DNA of 64,000 bases from Streptomyces scopuliridis RB72 (lineage in GTDB: Bacteria > Actinomycetota > Actinomycetes > Streptomycetales > Streptomycetaceae): the NCBI RefSeq assembly GCF_000718095.1, contig NZ_JOEI01000009.1:1-64000 (forward strand), written 5' to 3'. The notes under the pieces are model-generated. The model was not told the DNA's origin, did not search any database, and saw only the letters and a program-made list of their open reading frames with translations. Within the stretch, counting starts at the first letter, position 1, and each line of letters starts with the position of its first letter. This document shows positions 20,020-28,482 of this stretch, one piece after another. The position numbers and the translations under genes were made by a program.

Positions 20020-20718
20020 ATGGCACAGAAATGCGGATACAGCAGATTTCAGGTTCCTAAAGGGCGGGCACTCCGGTGGGCGGCTTGCGGACTGGTAGCT
20101 GTCACTGGAGTCTCCGGGTGCAACCAGAAGGCCGAGGAAGATGCCTCATGGACGCCTGCCAGTAAGGTATGTCAATCAACACTGGACACCACAGCTGCGG
20201 CAGCTCCGAAAAAGATCGCAGGGACGGACGAGTTCACAGAACTCACTGGAACCAACGACGCAGGTGAACCGAACAAGTTCTCACTCAAATTGGCTGCAAA
20301 ACATCTCCATGGAACAACTCCGCAGCGGAACACCTGTACTGTCTACAAGGCCGACGACAAGAGCGGCCATCCGTTGATTGACGTGGACTTCGAGGCATCC
20401 GTTAATCACCCAGACCAGGCCGGGGCTCTGACGACCCATCAGAAAGACCGGATCTTCTACCCCATGGGCGTGTACGCGCGCACGGACGCAGACTCTGGTG
20501 CAGACCTGTTCTTCCGGTGCCCTACAAAGGGCGCGAAGGGAGACACAAAGTACGTAAATGGAAGCATGTTCACCTCTGGTAACCAGCTCGAAGGAGATAC
20601 CACGAGTAAGGACCTGATGACGATTCTCAACTCCGTATCGCGGCACCTCGCAGCGGAGTTGGGGTGCTCGGACGAAGCGCAGCTCCCTTCCGAAATCCCC
20701 GCGCCAGTGACCCGCTGA
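20020..20718 (+). CDS. Secreted lipoprotein of unknown function
   Basis: A 232-residue protein starting 2 bp after the DUF6571 stop codon, behind AAGGAGG, so it is in the same operon. The N-terminus is basic, then a hydrophobic segment ends in the lipobox VSGC (Cys34). The mature part has several spaced cysteines (near 50, 106, 168 and 215) that may form disulfides. No domain is recognised. Its tight coupling to a candidate secreted protein makes a partner or self-protection role conceivable, but nothing in the sequence proves it. Confidence 0.75.
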   Translation: MAQKCGYSRFQVPKGRALRWAACGLVAVTGVSGCNQKAEEDASWTPASKVCQSTLDTTAAAAPKKIAGTDEFTELTGTNDAGEPNKFSLKLAAKHLHGTTPQRNTCTVYKADDKSGHPLIDVDFEASVNHPDQAGALTTHQKDRIFYPMGVYARTDADSGADLFFRCPTKGAKGDTKYVNGSMFTSGNQLEGDTTSKDLMTILNSVSRHLAAELGCSDEAQLPSEIPAPVTR

Positions 20719-20830
20719 ACTATCCGCCCGGCACAGGATCCACAGGAGTCATGTTGGAGCATCTCAGGGTAAGCGCCGATCCGGATTCTCGTCGTTCGCT
20801 GCGACCGCGGGGGCGCTGAGTCGAGGTCGG

Positions 20831-21511
20831 ATGTACTTCTGTGTCAGACTCTCATTGACACCTAAAAAAGTTGCGTTCTTGGCGACAGTCGTCGCCAAGG
20901 GAACCACACTGGCAGCCCGCTCAAGCTTGAAAACCGAGGAGCGGAAGTACGCCGTACCGGACTCACTGTGCGGGATAACCGTGGAACCCGACCTAATGTC
21001 ACCGTTCCTGCCCCCCCGCCCGGAGAGAAGATCTCCACGCAAAAGACGTCACCCTCCGGCGGAACCACTCGATGCAGCATCACCGTGGATGGAAAAGTCG
21101 CCGTCATCGCGAGCCGCATATGGTGGGGAAAAGGGAAAGGCGTCGGCGTGATCGACGTAGCCGGGGCGCATGCCAAGGTGGACCCCGGACAGGTAACGGA
21201 TAACGAGAAATGCTTTTACTCAGGTACCGGAGCCGCCGGAAAGACGGAGGACTGCGCCGACTCAACGCACCCCAACCAGAATCTCTTCACCGTCATCCAG
21301 GTATTTACATCCGACCGCTTACACCAAGGCGGTCGAGCAATCGTTCGCCCCAGGACCCGCAGCCTTCATCGCGACGAATAACAAGGTCGCCATGGAGGTG
21401 CCTTGCGGCAGGGGCAACGGTCCGGCCGCAGGTTTTGGCTTTCACAGCTCAGTTGACCAGCGGCTTCGCCATGACGTCGGCGCTCAAGTCCCTGCCTCTG
21501 CGTCCGGCTGA
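20831..21511 (+). pseudogene. Decayed lipoprotein gene, paralogue of the gene at 21556
   Basis: The frame from 20831 encodes a signal-like segment (KKVAFLATVVAKGTTLAAR) and then KYAVPDSLCGI. The paralogue at 21556 has YETPRALCGV at the equivalent point. At a run of seven C (21011-21017) the homology moves to another frame, continuing RCSITVDGKVAVIAS, parallel to RCYVSVDGKVALATS in the paralogue. Near 21316 it moves back to the original frame with AYTKAVEQSFAPG, where the paralogue has AYTTAVPTAGEC, and ends at TGA 21509-21511. The lipobox cysteine is replaced by arginine (LAAR) and an in-helix Leu by Lys. Two frameshifts plus the lost lipobox mark it as a pseudogene. Confidence 0.75.
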
Positions 21512-21555
21512 CTGCCACTCAGACCATGGCGTCGCAAGGGAACGTATGAAAAGCC

Positions 21556-22116
21556 GTGAGCACTGCCCGTACACCGTATGCCGTCGGCTCACCATGGGCC
21601 TGGGCCCTCTCATTCGTCCTGCTGAGCTCCGCCTGCTCGGAACCGGCACAGCAGTACGAGACCCCCAGAGCGCTCTGTGGTGTCGAAGCGCCGGCAGACG
21701 TGCTGGATCCCTTGCTGCCCGAGGGAGAAGTCGTCTCTGAGCGCTCGAAGACGACCAACGGTCTCAAGCGCTGCTACGTGTCGGTGGACGGCAAGGTCGC
21801 GCTGGCGACGTCCATCGAGTGGTACGAGGCCGGGACCCCGGTAGCGGAGATCGCTTCGAAGACGGTCGGCGCGGGTCCCGGTGACAGGGTCACCGCCGAC
21901 AAGCGGTACACCTACTCGGGCAACGGGGCCGGGCTGATCCGGTGCGAAGACTCGTCCACGATCGACGAAGACGTCGACGGTGACCTCTACACGACGGTCC
22001 GGGTCGGCGACGACTCGGTGAACGCCGCCGCGGTGCTGAGGATGGTCGAGGCGTACACAACTGCCGTTCCCACGGCTGGTGAATGCGAAATCGATCTGTC
22101 AACTTCTCGGCCATGA
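21556..22116 (+). CDS. Secreted lipoprotein of unknown function
   Basis: A 186-residue protein with a GTG start. A hydrophobic signal segment (about 13-23) ends in LSSAC, giving a lipidated Cys27. The mature domain has paired cysteines (LCGVEAP, KRCYVSVDGKVAL, LIRCEDSS, GECEIDL) and a sensor- or binding-type beta-rich look, but no named domain is recognised. It is the intact paralogue of the decayed gene at 20831-21511. It is the last gene before the IS200/IS605 element. Confidence 0.75.
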   Translation: MSTARTPYAVGSPWAWALSFVLLSSACSEPAQQYETPRALCGVEAPADVLDPLLPEGEVVSERSKTTNGLKRCYVSVDGKVALATSIEWYEAGTPVAEIASKTVGAGPGDRVTADKRYTYSGNGAGLIRCEDSSTIDEDVDGDLYTTVRVGDDSVNAAAVLRMVEAYTTAVPTAGECEIDLSTSRP

Positions 22117-22200
22117 ACGACCGAGCTTGTTGGCTCAGTCGTCTACACCTTGTCGCGCTCCCGACTGCCCCCTACGACAGGGCGGTCACGGGTCGCATCT

Positions 22201-22227
22201 CCCGGGCCCGGCTAGGCGGGGCCCGGG
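22201..22227. repeat. GC-rich hairpin next to tnpB 3' end
   Basis: A perfect inverted repeat (22201-22209 with 22219-22227, extendable by one pair) and a 9-nt loop end directly beside the tnpB stop codon. It may be the end hairpin recognised by TnpA, part of the tnpB 3' guide RNA (omega RNA) scaffold, or a terminator. Confidence 0.6.
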
Positions 22228-23145
22228 ACGGGTGCGTTGACGAGCACCCACGCCGAGGAGCCGCGCTTGGCGATGTTGACCCCGGCGACGTGGTCGGCAG
22301 GCCCAGCGAGGCCGCACCGACGACAGGAGAAGTGGTCCCGAGTGGGCCGGTTGGCTCGCTCGGTGTGGCCACAGCGCGGGCAGCGCTGCGAGGTGTAGGC
22401 CGGATCCACCTCGATGAACGGCACACCGGCGCGGCGTGCCTTGTACTCCAGGAAGGAGCCGAGCTGATGGAACGGCGCGCCTGCCACCTGCGGTAGCGCT
22501 TCAGGCGACGGCCCGTGTAGTTGGTGCCGTCCGAGGTGGTGGCGAGGTTGTTGATGCCCCGGTCCACCCCGATCCAGCCCGTCGGCTCGAACACCTCGAC
22601 ATCAGGCAGGTCGATGGTGGCGATCAGGAACCACTTGCCGTCCCGACGTAACAGGTCGGACTCACCCTTGCGGTTCTCGGTGAGTCGCTGGAGCGCATCC
22701 GCCGAGCAGGCGAAGCGGACGTTCTTGATCCGGCCGTCGAGGGTCCAGATACTGACGGTCCGCGCGTCGAGTTCCACGACAGACATCGGTCATCGAAGGT
22801 GTGCGCTGCGTCCGGGCGAAAGACGATGGGCTTGGACTCGGCCTTGATCCGGCGTTTCGACCCCTCGGTTCCGAGGTTTCCCGCCTTGATGCTAGCCCGC
22901 AAAGTGGTATAGGCGTCGGCCACGCGCTTGATGATGTGCTGCGCGGTCTGCGCTCCGAACCCACGGGCCTTCAGCTCCCCATAACACATTTTCCGCAGCT
23001 CACGCACGGCCCCCTTGAGCCGGAAGTGCTCGAATCCAACGGACGATACCCAGTTCGCCGCATCGTTGACCGCGGGCAGGGTGCGCTCGAATGCCGGTGC
23101 CCGCCTGGCATCCGGCATGAGCTTGACCTGCACAACGAGTTTCAC
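22212..23145 (-). pseudogene. tnpB: TnpB (RNA-guided nuclease of IS605 type), frameshifted and deleted
   Basis: The N-terminal part (23145 to about 22780) reads MKLVVQVKLMPDARRAP to DDRCLSW. A one-base loss near 22775 shifts the continuation (LDARTVSIWT to WIGVDRGINNLAT, the RuvC-I Asp region) into another frame. At about 22490-22500 the text jumps from RRLKRYRRWQ straight to GAPFHQLGSFLEYK, again in a new frame. This removes roughly 60-70 residues that normally carry the RuvC-II glutamate. The zinc finger (CPRCGH...CRRCG) and the RuvC-III Asp region (ADHVAGVNIAKRG) remain. It cannot make a functional nuclease. Confidence 0.85.
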
Positions 23146-23171
23146 GCGGACCAGCGTACGACGCTTGGCCT

Positions 23172-23600
23172 ATGTCACCACGCTGGGAGCCAAACTCCAA
23201 CATACGCAGGGGTCGTAGCGTCGTCCACACTCTCCACGCTCACTTGGTCTTCACGCCAAAGTACCGGCGCGGGCCGTTCACCGACGAGATCCTTCGGCGC
23301 TGCGAGGAGATCATGCGGGAGGTCTGTACAGACTTCGGCGCTGAGCTCCGCGAGTTCAACGGCGAGACCGACCACGTGCACCTGCTCGTGCACTACCCGC
23401 CCAAGGTGGCCCTGTCACGGCTGGTCGGCAGCCTCAAGGGCGTCTCCGCCCGATACCTCCGCCAGGAGTTCCCCGGCCACATCCGCACGTACCAATGGGG
23501 TGACCACTTCTGGTCCCCCTCCTACTTCGCAGGAAGCTGCGGAGGTGCACCGCTCGCCGTCATCAAGGAATACATCGAGAACCAGAAACGCCCCGACTGA
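23172..23600 (+). CDS. tnpA: IS200/IS605-family transposase TnpA (Y1 HUH)
   Basis: A 142-residue single-strand DNA transposase. The HUH motif is DHVHLLVHYPP (about residues 66-76) and the catalytic tyrosine is in VIKEYIENQKRP near the C-terminus. The protein is full length from MSPRWEPNSN and appears intact. Its partner tnpB, divergent and only 26 bp away, is broken. TnpA alone is enough for movement in this family, so the element could still be mobile. Confidence 0.9.
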   Translation: MSPRWEPNSNIRRGRSVVHTLHAHLVFTPKYRRGPFTDEILRRCEEIMREVCTDFGAELREFNGETDHVHLLVHYPPKVALSRLVGSLKGVSARYLRQEFPGHIRTYQWGDHFWSPSYFAGSCGGAPLAVIKEYIENQKRPD

Positions 23601-23908
23601 GCGGGGCAGCGTCCCGGAGCGACGCGACGGCGCTCCGCGCCGCCCTACCCAGGACGCGATTCCTCCCAGACGTGAACGCCCGGGGTTCCTCGCGAGATCT
23701 GGCTGAAATTCTTGGTCGCCCGATGAACCGCTCGATCGAGCACCGGAGAGAGCGAAGCGAAGCCTCTCAACGCGCAGGAAACCAGGGCGCGGAGCAGATG
23801 CAGGTCGGCTTCTGGGCCATTGCCTATCAGGCGCAGTCGGCCACAGGCCAGGGTGGGCACCTCCCGTGCGTGTCCACCCTGGCCTGTGATGACGTACCGC
23901 CGGTACGC
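23601..23908. other. Gap between IS element and esx genes (308 bp)
   Basis: No gene is supported. The first ~90 bp are the putative right end of the IS element. The last part holds the strong hairpin at 23842-23888. The 150 bp between them show nothing I can identify. Confidence 0.6.
23842..23888 (-). terminator. Terminator downstream of the WXG100 gene pair
   Basis: A 15-bp perfect stem (23842-23856 with 23874-23888) continues above a small bulge into a second stem GCAC/GTGC with loop CTCCC. It lies 20 bp past the stop codon of the distal WXG100 gene. It would also block transcription entering from the IS element. Confidence 0.85.
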
Positions 23909-24208
23909 CTACTGGAAGTTCGCCGCGGACCTCTTGTCGCCGGCCTTGTAGGCAGGGGCCGCTTCCTGGACCGCGCGTGAGATCTGCAGGAGCGCGGTGT
24001 GGATCTCCTTGGCCTTCCTGTCCCAGTCGGCCTGGGCGATGTTGTACGCCTCCCGGGCCTCACCGGCCCAGAGGTCGGAGACCGAGCGGATCTTCGCCTG
24101 GATGGCGTCCAGGCTCCGGTCGAGCTTGTCCGCCTGCTTCCTGATGTCCCCGGCCGCGGCATCGAGCGAAGCGTAAGTGACGATCATCGTGCCGTCGTCA
24201 TATGCCAT
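23909..24208 (-). CDS. WXG100 family ESX substrate (distal gene of the pair)
   Basis: A 99-residue helical-hairpin protein with the W-x-G turn as DLWAGEA near residue 47. It has the C-terminal secretion signal Y-x-x-x-D as YKAGD. It should fold as an antiparallel heterodimer or homodimer and be exported by the EccC machine. The ATG at 24208 is preceded by GGAGG at good spacing; an upstream ATG four codons earlier lacks one. It follows the other WXG100 gene by 65 bp, the standard esx pair arrangement. Confidence 0.9.
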   Translation of the reverse strand: MAYDDGTMIVTYASLDAAAGDIRKQADKLDRSLDAIQAKIRSVSDLWAGEAREAYNIAQADWDRKAKEIHTALLQISRAVQEAAPAYKAGDKRSAANFQ

Positions 24209-24273
24209 GGTGTCCTCCAACTACGTGCTTGTGTGTGATGCGATGGCCGAGTTCGCGCTACGGCCGGCAAATA

Positions 24274-24633
24274 TCAGAACTTGCTGAGGTTCGACGTCTG
24301 AGCCGTGGCGGAGGCGTCGCCCGAGTAGCCCTCGACCACGTCGATGCCCTTCAGGGCCGCCTCGACCTCGTCTTCGGTGTTGCCGGAAATCGTACGAGCT
24401 GCCTCGATCGCTTCCTGGAACTTGAGCAGCAGCTTGCCGATGCCCACCATGTTGTTGTTGATCTGCGTCTGCTTCGCGTTGAACGCGCCGGCGCCGATGC
24501 CCTGCCAGGCGCCTTCGAGGCTGTCGATCGTCGCCTGCAGCGCGTGCAGCTGCCCCTTGACGTCGTCAAAGCTGTTGGTGAGCTCGCCTTGCAGCGACTT
24601 GAGGGCAACGCCATTGACCTTCTGGACTGCCAT
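24274..24633 (-). CDS. WXG100 family ESX substrate (proximal gene of the pair)
   Basis: A 119-residue protein with the turn motif WQGIGAG near residue 43 between two long helices, and a slightly longer C-terminal tail than usual. The ATG at 24633 is behind AAAGGAAG. It is 110 bp downstream of the mycosin gene and 65 bp upstream of the second WXG100 gene. The tail ends QTSNLSKF without a clear Y-x-x-x-D/E signal, so its partner may carry the export signal for the pair. Confidence 0.9.
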   Translation of the reverse strand: MAVQKVNGVALKSLQGELTNSFDDVKGQLHALQATIDSLEGAWQGIGAGAFNAKQTQINNNMVGIGKLLLKFQEAIEAARTISGNTEDEVEAALKGIDVVEGYSGDASATAQTSNLSKF

Positions 24634-24743
24634 TGGTCTTCCTTTCTCGAAGATCCCGGTGGGTGTGTGTCTTCCCGGGCCGTGCGTGAGCCTCGACGGC
24701 GGGTGGATGCCGGGGCGGTGTGAAGAGCGTGCGGGTCATACGG

Positions 24744-26045
24744 TCAGGCTGCGCGGCGCTTACGAAGGATGAAGAAGGCTCCACCCGCGAGGACCACCAC
24801 GACGGCGGCCCCGCCGAGAATCAGGCCCAACTGGCTGTCGTCTCCCGTGCTCTTGCTGGTGCCTACGGCGACGGCCTTGTCTCCGTCCGGCGCCTCCGAA
24901 GCCCCCGAGGCCGGTGCCGAAGCCGATCCGGAAGGCGCGGAGGACGACGACGAGTCGGGCGATGATGCGGAGCCGGGAACGCCGGGCGTCCGCTCGTTGG
25001 TCAGAGGGTTGAGGTTCGGGTCGCCGGGCTTGCCCACTCCGCGGTTGATATGGGCGCCAGGGCGCACGATGCCGTGACCGAGGTAGTTGCTGACCGTACC
25101 CGGCTTCCAGTCCTCGCTCCGGCCGGCGGACTCGAACATGACGCGGAGGACCTGGTTCGCGGTCCAGTCAGGATTGGCCGACCAGATCAGGGCGGCGGAG
25201 GCGGAGGCGATCGCGGTGGCCGCGCTGGTTCCGCCGTCGCCGTCACAATAGCTCTTGAATTCCGCGTCGCACCAGTGCGGAATGCTGTCGCCTGGGGCGG
25301 CGATATCGACGAAGTCCCCATGTTGGGAGTATTCCGCTACACGGCCCTTGGGGCTAGTAGCCGCAACGCCGACGACTTGCGGATAGCTGGCGGGGAACTG
25401 TTTCTTGTTGCCGTCCTCGGCCTTGTTTCCAACAGCTGCGAAGAACAGCTTCCCCTTGCTTTCGGCATACTTCACCGCGTCGCGCTCGTCCATATTGGAG
25501 AAGTCACTACCGAACGACATGCTGATGATCTGCGCATCGCTGTCAGCCGCGGCCCGGATTGCGTCCTGCGCATCGTGCGCGTTCACCTTGTGCTCGTTCT
25601 GGTACTCCGTGTTGGAGACGCGCATCGGAATGATCTTGGCGTCAGGCGCAAGACCCCGGAGTCCGCCTCCCTTGCCTGTACCGGCGATCAACTCGGCCAT
25701 GGTTGTCCCGTGACCGTTGTAGTCGTCCGTGGCTTCGCCTTCGGCGTCCATAGCATCCACCCCCTCCAGGACCTGCCCCTTCAGTGAGGGGGTGGACGGG
25801 TTGACGCCAGTGTCGATAACAGCGACTTTGATGCCTTCACCAGTGGCAGACTTCCAGATGTCCTCGGCGTTCATCGCATCCAGATACCACTGCTTCGACT
25901 GCACACCGTCCGCAGCAACGGCGGCCGGAGCCATACCGGCGATGCCCAAAGTGCACGCGCCGACCACAGCCAGCGCGCGGAGCAGCCCACGCCGCATTAC
26001 ATGAGGCGCTCCGCGCTTCCGAGCCTGGCCCATTCCTGCCGTCAT
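24744..26045 (-). CDS. mycP: Mycosin-type membrane-anchored subtilisin protease (first copy)
   Basis: ESX-associated S8 serine protease of 433 residues. A basic N-terminus and signal peptide end near AAVAADG (about 45). The catalytic triad is Asp78 (VAVIDTG), His112 (NGHGTT) and Ser274 (GGTSAAT), with oxyanion Asn207. A Ser/Ala/Pro-rich linker leads to a C-terminal transmembrane helix and a basic RKRRAA tail. Mycosins stabilise the ESX membrane complex and process substrates outside the membrane. The ATG at 26045 is chosen because GGAAGTCAGG precedes it and the upstream gene stops 25 bp before. It shares only overall layout with the second mycosin at 28483. Confidence 0.9.
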   Translation of the reverse strand: MTAGMGQARKRGAPHVMRRGLLRALAVVGACTLGIAGMAPAAVAADGVQSKQWYLDAMNAEDIWKSATGEGIKVAVIDTGVNPSTPSLKGQVLEGVDAMDAEGEATDDYNGHGTTMAELIAGTGKGGGLRGLAPDAKIIPMRVSNTEYQNEHKVNAHDAQDAIRAAADSDAQIISMSFGSDFSNMDERDAVKYAESKGKLFFAAVGNKAEDGNKKQFPASYPQVVGVAATSPKGRVAEYSQHGDFVDIAAPGDSIPHWCDAEFKSYCDGDGGTSAATAIASASAALIWSANPDWTANQVLRVMFESAGRSEDWKPGTVSNYLGHGIVRPGAHINRGVGKPGDPNLNPLTNERTPGVPGSASSPDSSSSSAPSGSASAPASGASEAPDGDKAVAVGTSKSTGDDSQLGLILGGAAVVVVLAGGAFFILRKRRAA

Positions 26046-26070
26046 CCTGACTTCCGCACCTTCCCTGTGC

Positions 26071-27774
26071 CTATTCGATGACTGGCGGCACGGCACCGCG
26101 CCGTCGAGCCGCCCATGTCTCTTCGTCTTCCGTCAGATAGTCAGGACGCTCTGATCCGGTGCGCTCCTGCTCCTCGTTCTTGGGCTGATTCCGACCGGAG
26201 CCACGCACAAGGCCGGCGCCACCCTGGGTGAAACCACCCGCGCCGGGCCGTGAACCGGGAGCGCCTCCGCGCGGGGTGCCCACGACGCCATTCGAACTGG
26301 CCGTGCCTCGGCCTCCGGGCCGGGGCGTGCTGTTCGTGTTCGCACCGATGACCCCCGGCTGGCCGGCTCGTCCGGCAGGAGGGCGCCCCGTCGACGTCCC
26401 ACCGCTACCGATGACGGTCCCACGCGGAATGCGTGAGCCCGAGGAACCTGAGGTGGAGCGCTGAGGAGTACCGCCCACGATGCCGCTCGTACGGCCTGCG
26501 CGGGGGCCCGTCCCTCCACTCGTACCTGCGCGGCCCGCAGCGGGCTGACCGGTCGTGCCTGGTCTACCGGTGGGTGTCTGGCCAGGGGCACCGGCGCGCC
26601 CCGTCGGGGGACCACCGCCCGTCACTCCCGAACGCCCGGTTGCTGATGAGCGTCCGGCAGCCGAAGAGCGGTCTCCTGTTACACCTGTTGGTGACGCTTT
26701 CCCCGCAGGCGGACCGCCCGCTCTAGGTGTTCCGGTCGGACCCGACGCTCGCGACGTACCGCTCCGTGCGGTGTTGACCAATCCGGGCGGCACCGGAGGG
26801 AAGGGACCACCGCTAGGGCTTGGCGTCCCAGTGGGAGAGGGAACAGGCGTGACGCTGGGGCCTGTGGTGGGAGCCGGGGGTGCCGCGACGGTGTCAATCC
26901 GCATTGACGTATCCGGCCCCGGAACGGGGGTGACCACGCCGAGGACTTCAGTCCGGGGTGGGGCCTCCGTGAATCCGGAATCCTCGCGTCTCGAAACCGG
27001 CGGCTGCCCGGTAACACCTGAGGGCCCGCCATCCGCTCGGGTGACGTCCCCGCTCGGCTCGCGGATGTAGTCATTACTCGGCCGCGGCACAGCCGCATTC
27101 AGCATCCCGGGGAACTTCGGCGGTTCCTGCGAGGCCAACGACTCCTCAGACACCGCGTAGAACGAGGCCAGGCGGTTCATCTGGTTGATGGCCTCCTGGC
27201 GATCCTTCTCCACCTTCACGGCCTTGGCGTACTCCGGGTTGTCGGCCGTGCGCTCCGGCAGAGGAAAGTCCTCGACCTTCTTCGGGACCGCCCGGTCGTC
27301 ACGCGGAGGCGCGGAGTTGCGCACTGAGGTCAGGCCCGTGCTCGCGACCTTCATTTGCGTACCCGCCGCGTTGGCGAACGTGCCCAGAGCCCAGGCGTGC
27401 TTCGCGAGCTCTCCCCCGAACCTGCGGAACTCGGTGCCGGACTCGCCCTTCCACTCAACGGACGTGACGTAGTCGTTCAGTTCTTCGGCGGCCTTGTTGA
27501 GGGCGTTCTTGGCGGCGATGAGGGCCTCGCCCGCATCCTCCAGATTCGACGGCTGCGAGCTCTCTACGAGGTCGAGCATCGCGTTGAGCTGGGCGCCTTC
27601 GAAGTTGGTCTTGCCGAAGAGCCCACCTGGGCTCCTGCTGCCGAACCCGATGCCATCCATCATCGCCGTGACGCGCTCGAAGGCGTCGGTCGCACTGAAC
27701 TGGCCCTGGATCAGAGCCGAGTCCTGCGCCTGCTGCTGCTCGGGTGTCAGTTCTGGCTGCTTCTCGCCACTCAT
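26071..27774 (-). CDS. WXG100-like protein with long Pro/Gly/Thr-rich tail
   Basis: A 567-residue protein. The first ~210 residues are helical with a W-x-G turn (VEWKGESGTEF near 107), as in large ESX substrates. Residues ~240-530 are low complexity, rich in Gly, Pro, Thr, Arg and Ser with TGRxG-type repeats, and resemble the disordered regions of PPE/Esp-type proteins. The last 40 residues are acidic. No signal peptide is present. It lies between the first mycosin gene (25 bp downstream) and another WXG-like gene (7 bp upstream), so it is co-transcribed. Probably an ESX substrate or cell-wall-spanning accessory. Confidence 0.8.
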   Translation of the reverse strand: MSGEKQPELTPEQQQAQDSALIQGQFSATDAFERVTAMMDGIGFGSRSPGGLFGKTNFEGAQLNAMLDLVESSQPSNLEDAGEALIAAKNALNKAAEELNDYVTSVEWKGESGTEFRRFGGELAKHAWALGTFANAAGTQMKVASTGLTSVRNSAPPRDDRAVPKKVEDFPLPERTADNPEYAKAVKVEKDRQEAINQMNRLASFYAVSEESLASQEPPKFPGMLNAAVPRPSNDYIREPSGDVTRADGGPSGVTGQPPVSRREDSGFTEAPPRTEVLGVVTPVPGPDTSMRIDTVAAPPAPTTGPSVTPVPSPTGTPSPSGGPFPPVPPGLVNTARSGTSRASGPTGTPRAGGPPAGKASPTGVTGDRSSAAGRSSATGRSGVTGGGPPTGRAGAPGQTPTGRPGTTGQPAAGRAGTSGGTGPRAGRTSGIVGGTPQRSTSGSSGSRIPRGTVIGSGGTSTGRPPAGRAGQPGVIGANTNSTPRPGGRGTASSNGVVGTPRGGAPGSRPGAGGFTQGGAGLVRGSGRNQPKNEEQERTGSERPDYLTEDEETWAARRRGAVPPVIE

Positions 27775-27781
27775 CAGCTAT

Positions 27782-28243
27782 TCACCCCAGGTCCGTCGTG
27801 CCGGTCGTGGCGCCGTGACGCGGCTGCCCAGGCTCAGCGTTCTTGTCCCCGTTCCTGCCCCGCTGCTCCTGCGCCTCACGCTCCTCATCAACGCGACTCT
27901 GGATCGTGTGGAAGCGCTGCCGAAGGTCCTCTTCCACGTTGTTGAAGCCGACCTCCGCCGCATGCACCCCGATGCTCAGCATCTCGATCTGATCGCCGAG
28001 GGACTTGGAGAGCTTGACGATCTCCTCATGGACACGGTTGTACTGAGTGAAGAACCCGTCCGCCTCCGCGAACGGCAGGTTGCCACCGCTGAAGGAACTC
28101 CTCGAAATCCGGTGTGCGGCAACGTTCTTGTTGCCGGCCGCCCCGTTCTCAAGATCCGTCAGCAGCGCGTTCACCCTCGTCTGGAAACGCTTCAGGGCGC
28201 CGACGCCCTTCTCCAGGTCGCTTCTCGCGCCGGTTCCGCCCAT
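27782..28243 (-). CDS. WXG100-like helical protein, ESX-associated
   Basis: A 153-residue, mostly helical, charged protein without signal peptide or membrane helix. The N-terminal half (SDLEKGVGALKRFQTRVN) and the block FAEADGFFTQYNRVHEEIV are typical of a small protein found beside Streptomyces ESX genes. The ATG at 28243 is preceded by GGTGGTGG. It is 7 bp upstream of the large WXG-like gene, and an intergenic span of 239 bp separates it from the second mycosin. The two may act as a substrate pair, as neighbouring WXG proteins often do, but that is inference. Confidence 0.75.
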   Translation of the reverse strand: MGGTGARSDLEKGVGALKRFQTRVNALLTDLENGAAGNKNVAAHRISRSSFSGGNLPFAEADGFFTQYNRVHEEIVKLSKSLGDQIEMLSIGVHAAEVGFNNVEEDLRQRFHTIQSRVDEEREAQEQRGRNGDKNAEPGQPRHGATTGTTDLG

Positions 28244-28482
28244 GCCACCACCACCTGCATCGAGCACGATGCCGTACCTCCCCGTTTGCTCACTCCCCGC
28301 ACATCGCGATCGCGGTGACATGAACATCACTGATCACATGAAAGCCACTCTATCTACTGGCTCTGACAGCCCCAAGTGTCTTATCCATCATGTGACTTCC
28401 TCCTACGACGATCCCACCGCCCTATGCGGTTGCAATCCGCCTGCAACTCTTTCGGGCATATTCGCTGCGATCCGTTGATCCG

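Larger units (their letters stand above)
22201..23690. mobile_element. IS200/IS605-family element with divergent tnpA and broken tnpB
   Basis: tnpA (plus) and tnpB (minus) are divergent, the IS605-type layout. The left end probably lies at or just outside the GC-rich hairpin 22201-22227 (CCCGGGCCC/GGGCCCGGG). The right end is probably within 23640-23690, where ATTCCTCCCAGACGTGAACG and CCCGGGGTTCCTCGCG resemble the subterminal sequence common at actinobacterial IS605 ends. These elements move as single strands and leave no target duplication, so exact ends cannot be fixed here. It sits between the lipoprotein cassette and the esx pair. Confidence 0.75.

Noticed and set aside
21011..21017. C7 run as a site of programmed frameshifting
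   Set aside because: The second frameshift, the lost lipobox and the lack of a downstream stimulator fit decay better than a programmed event.
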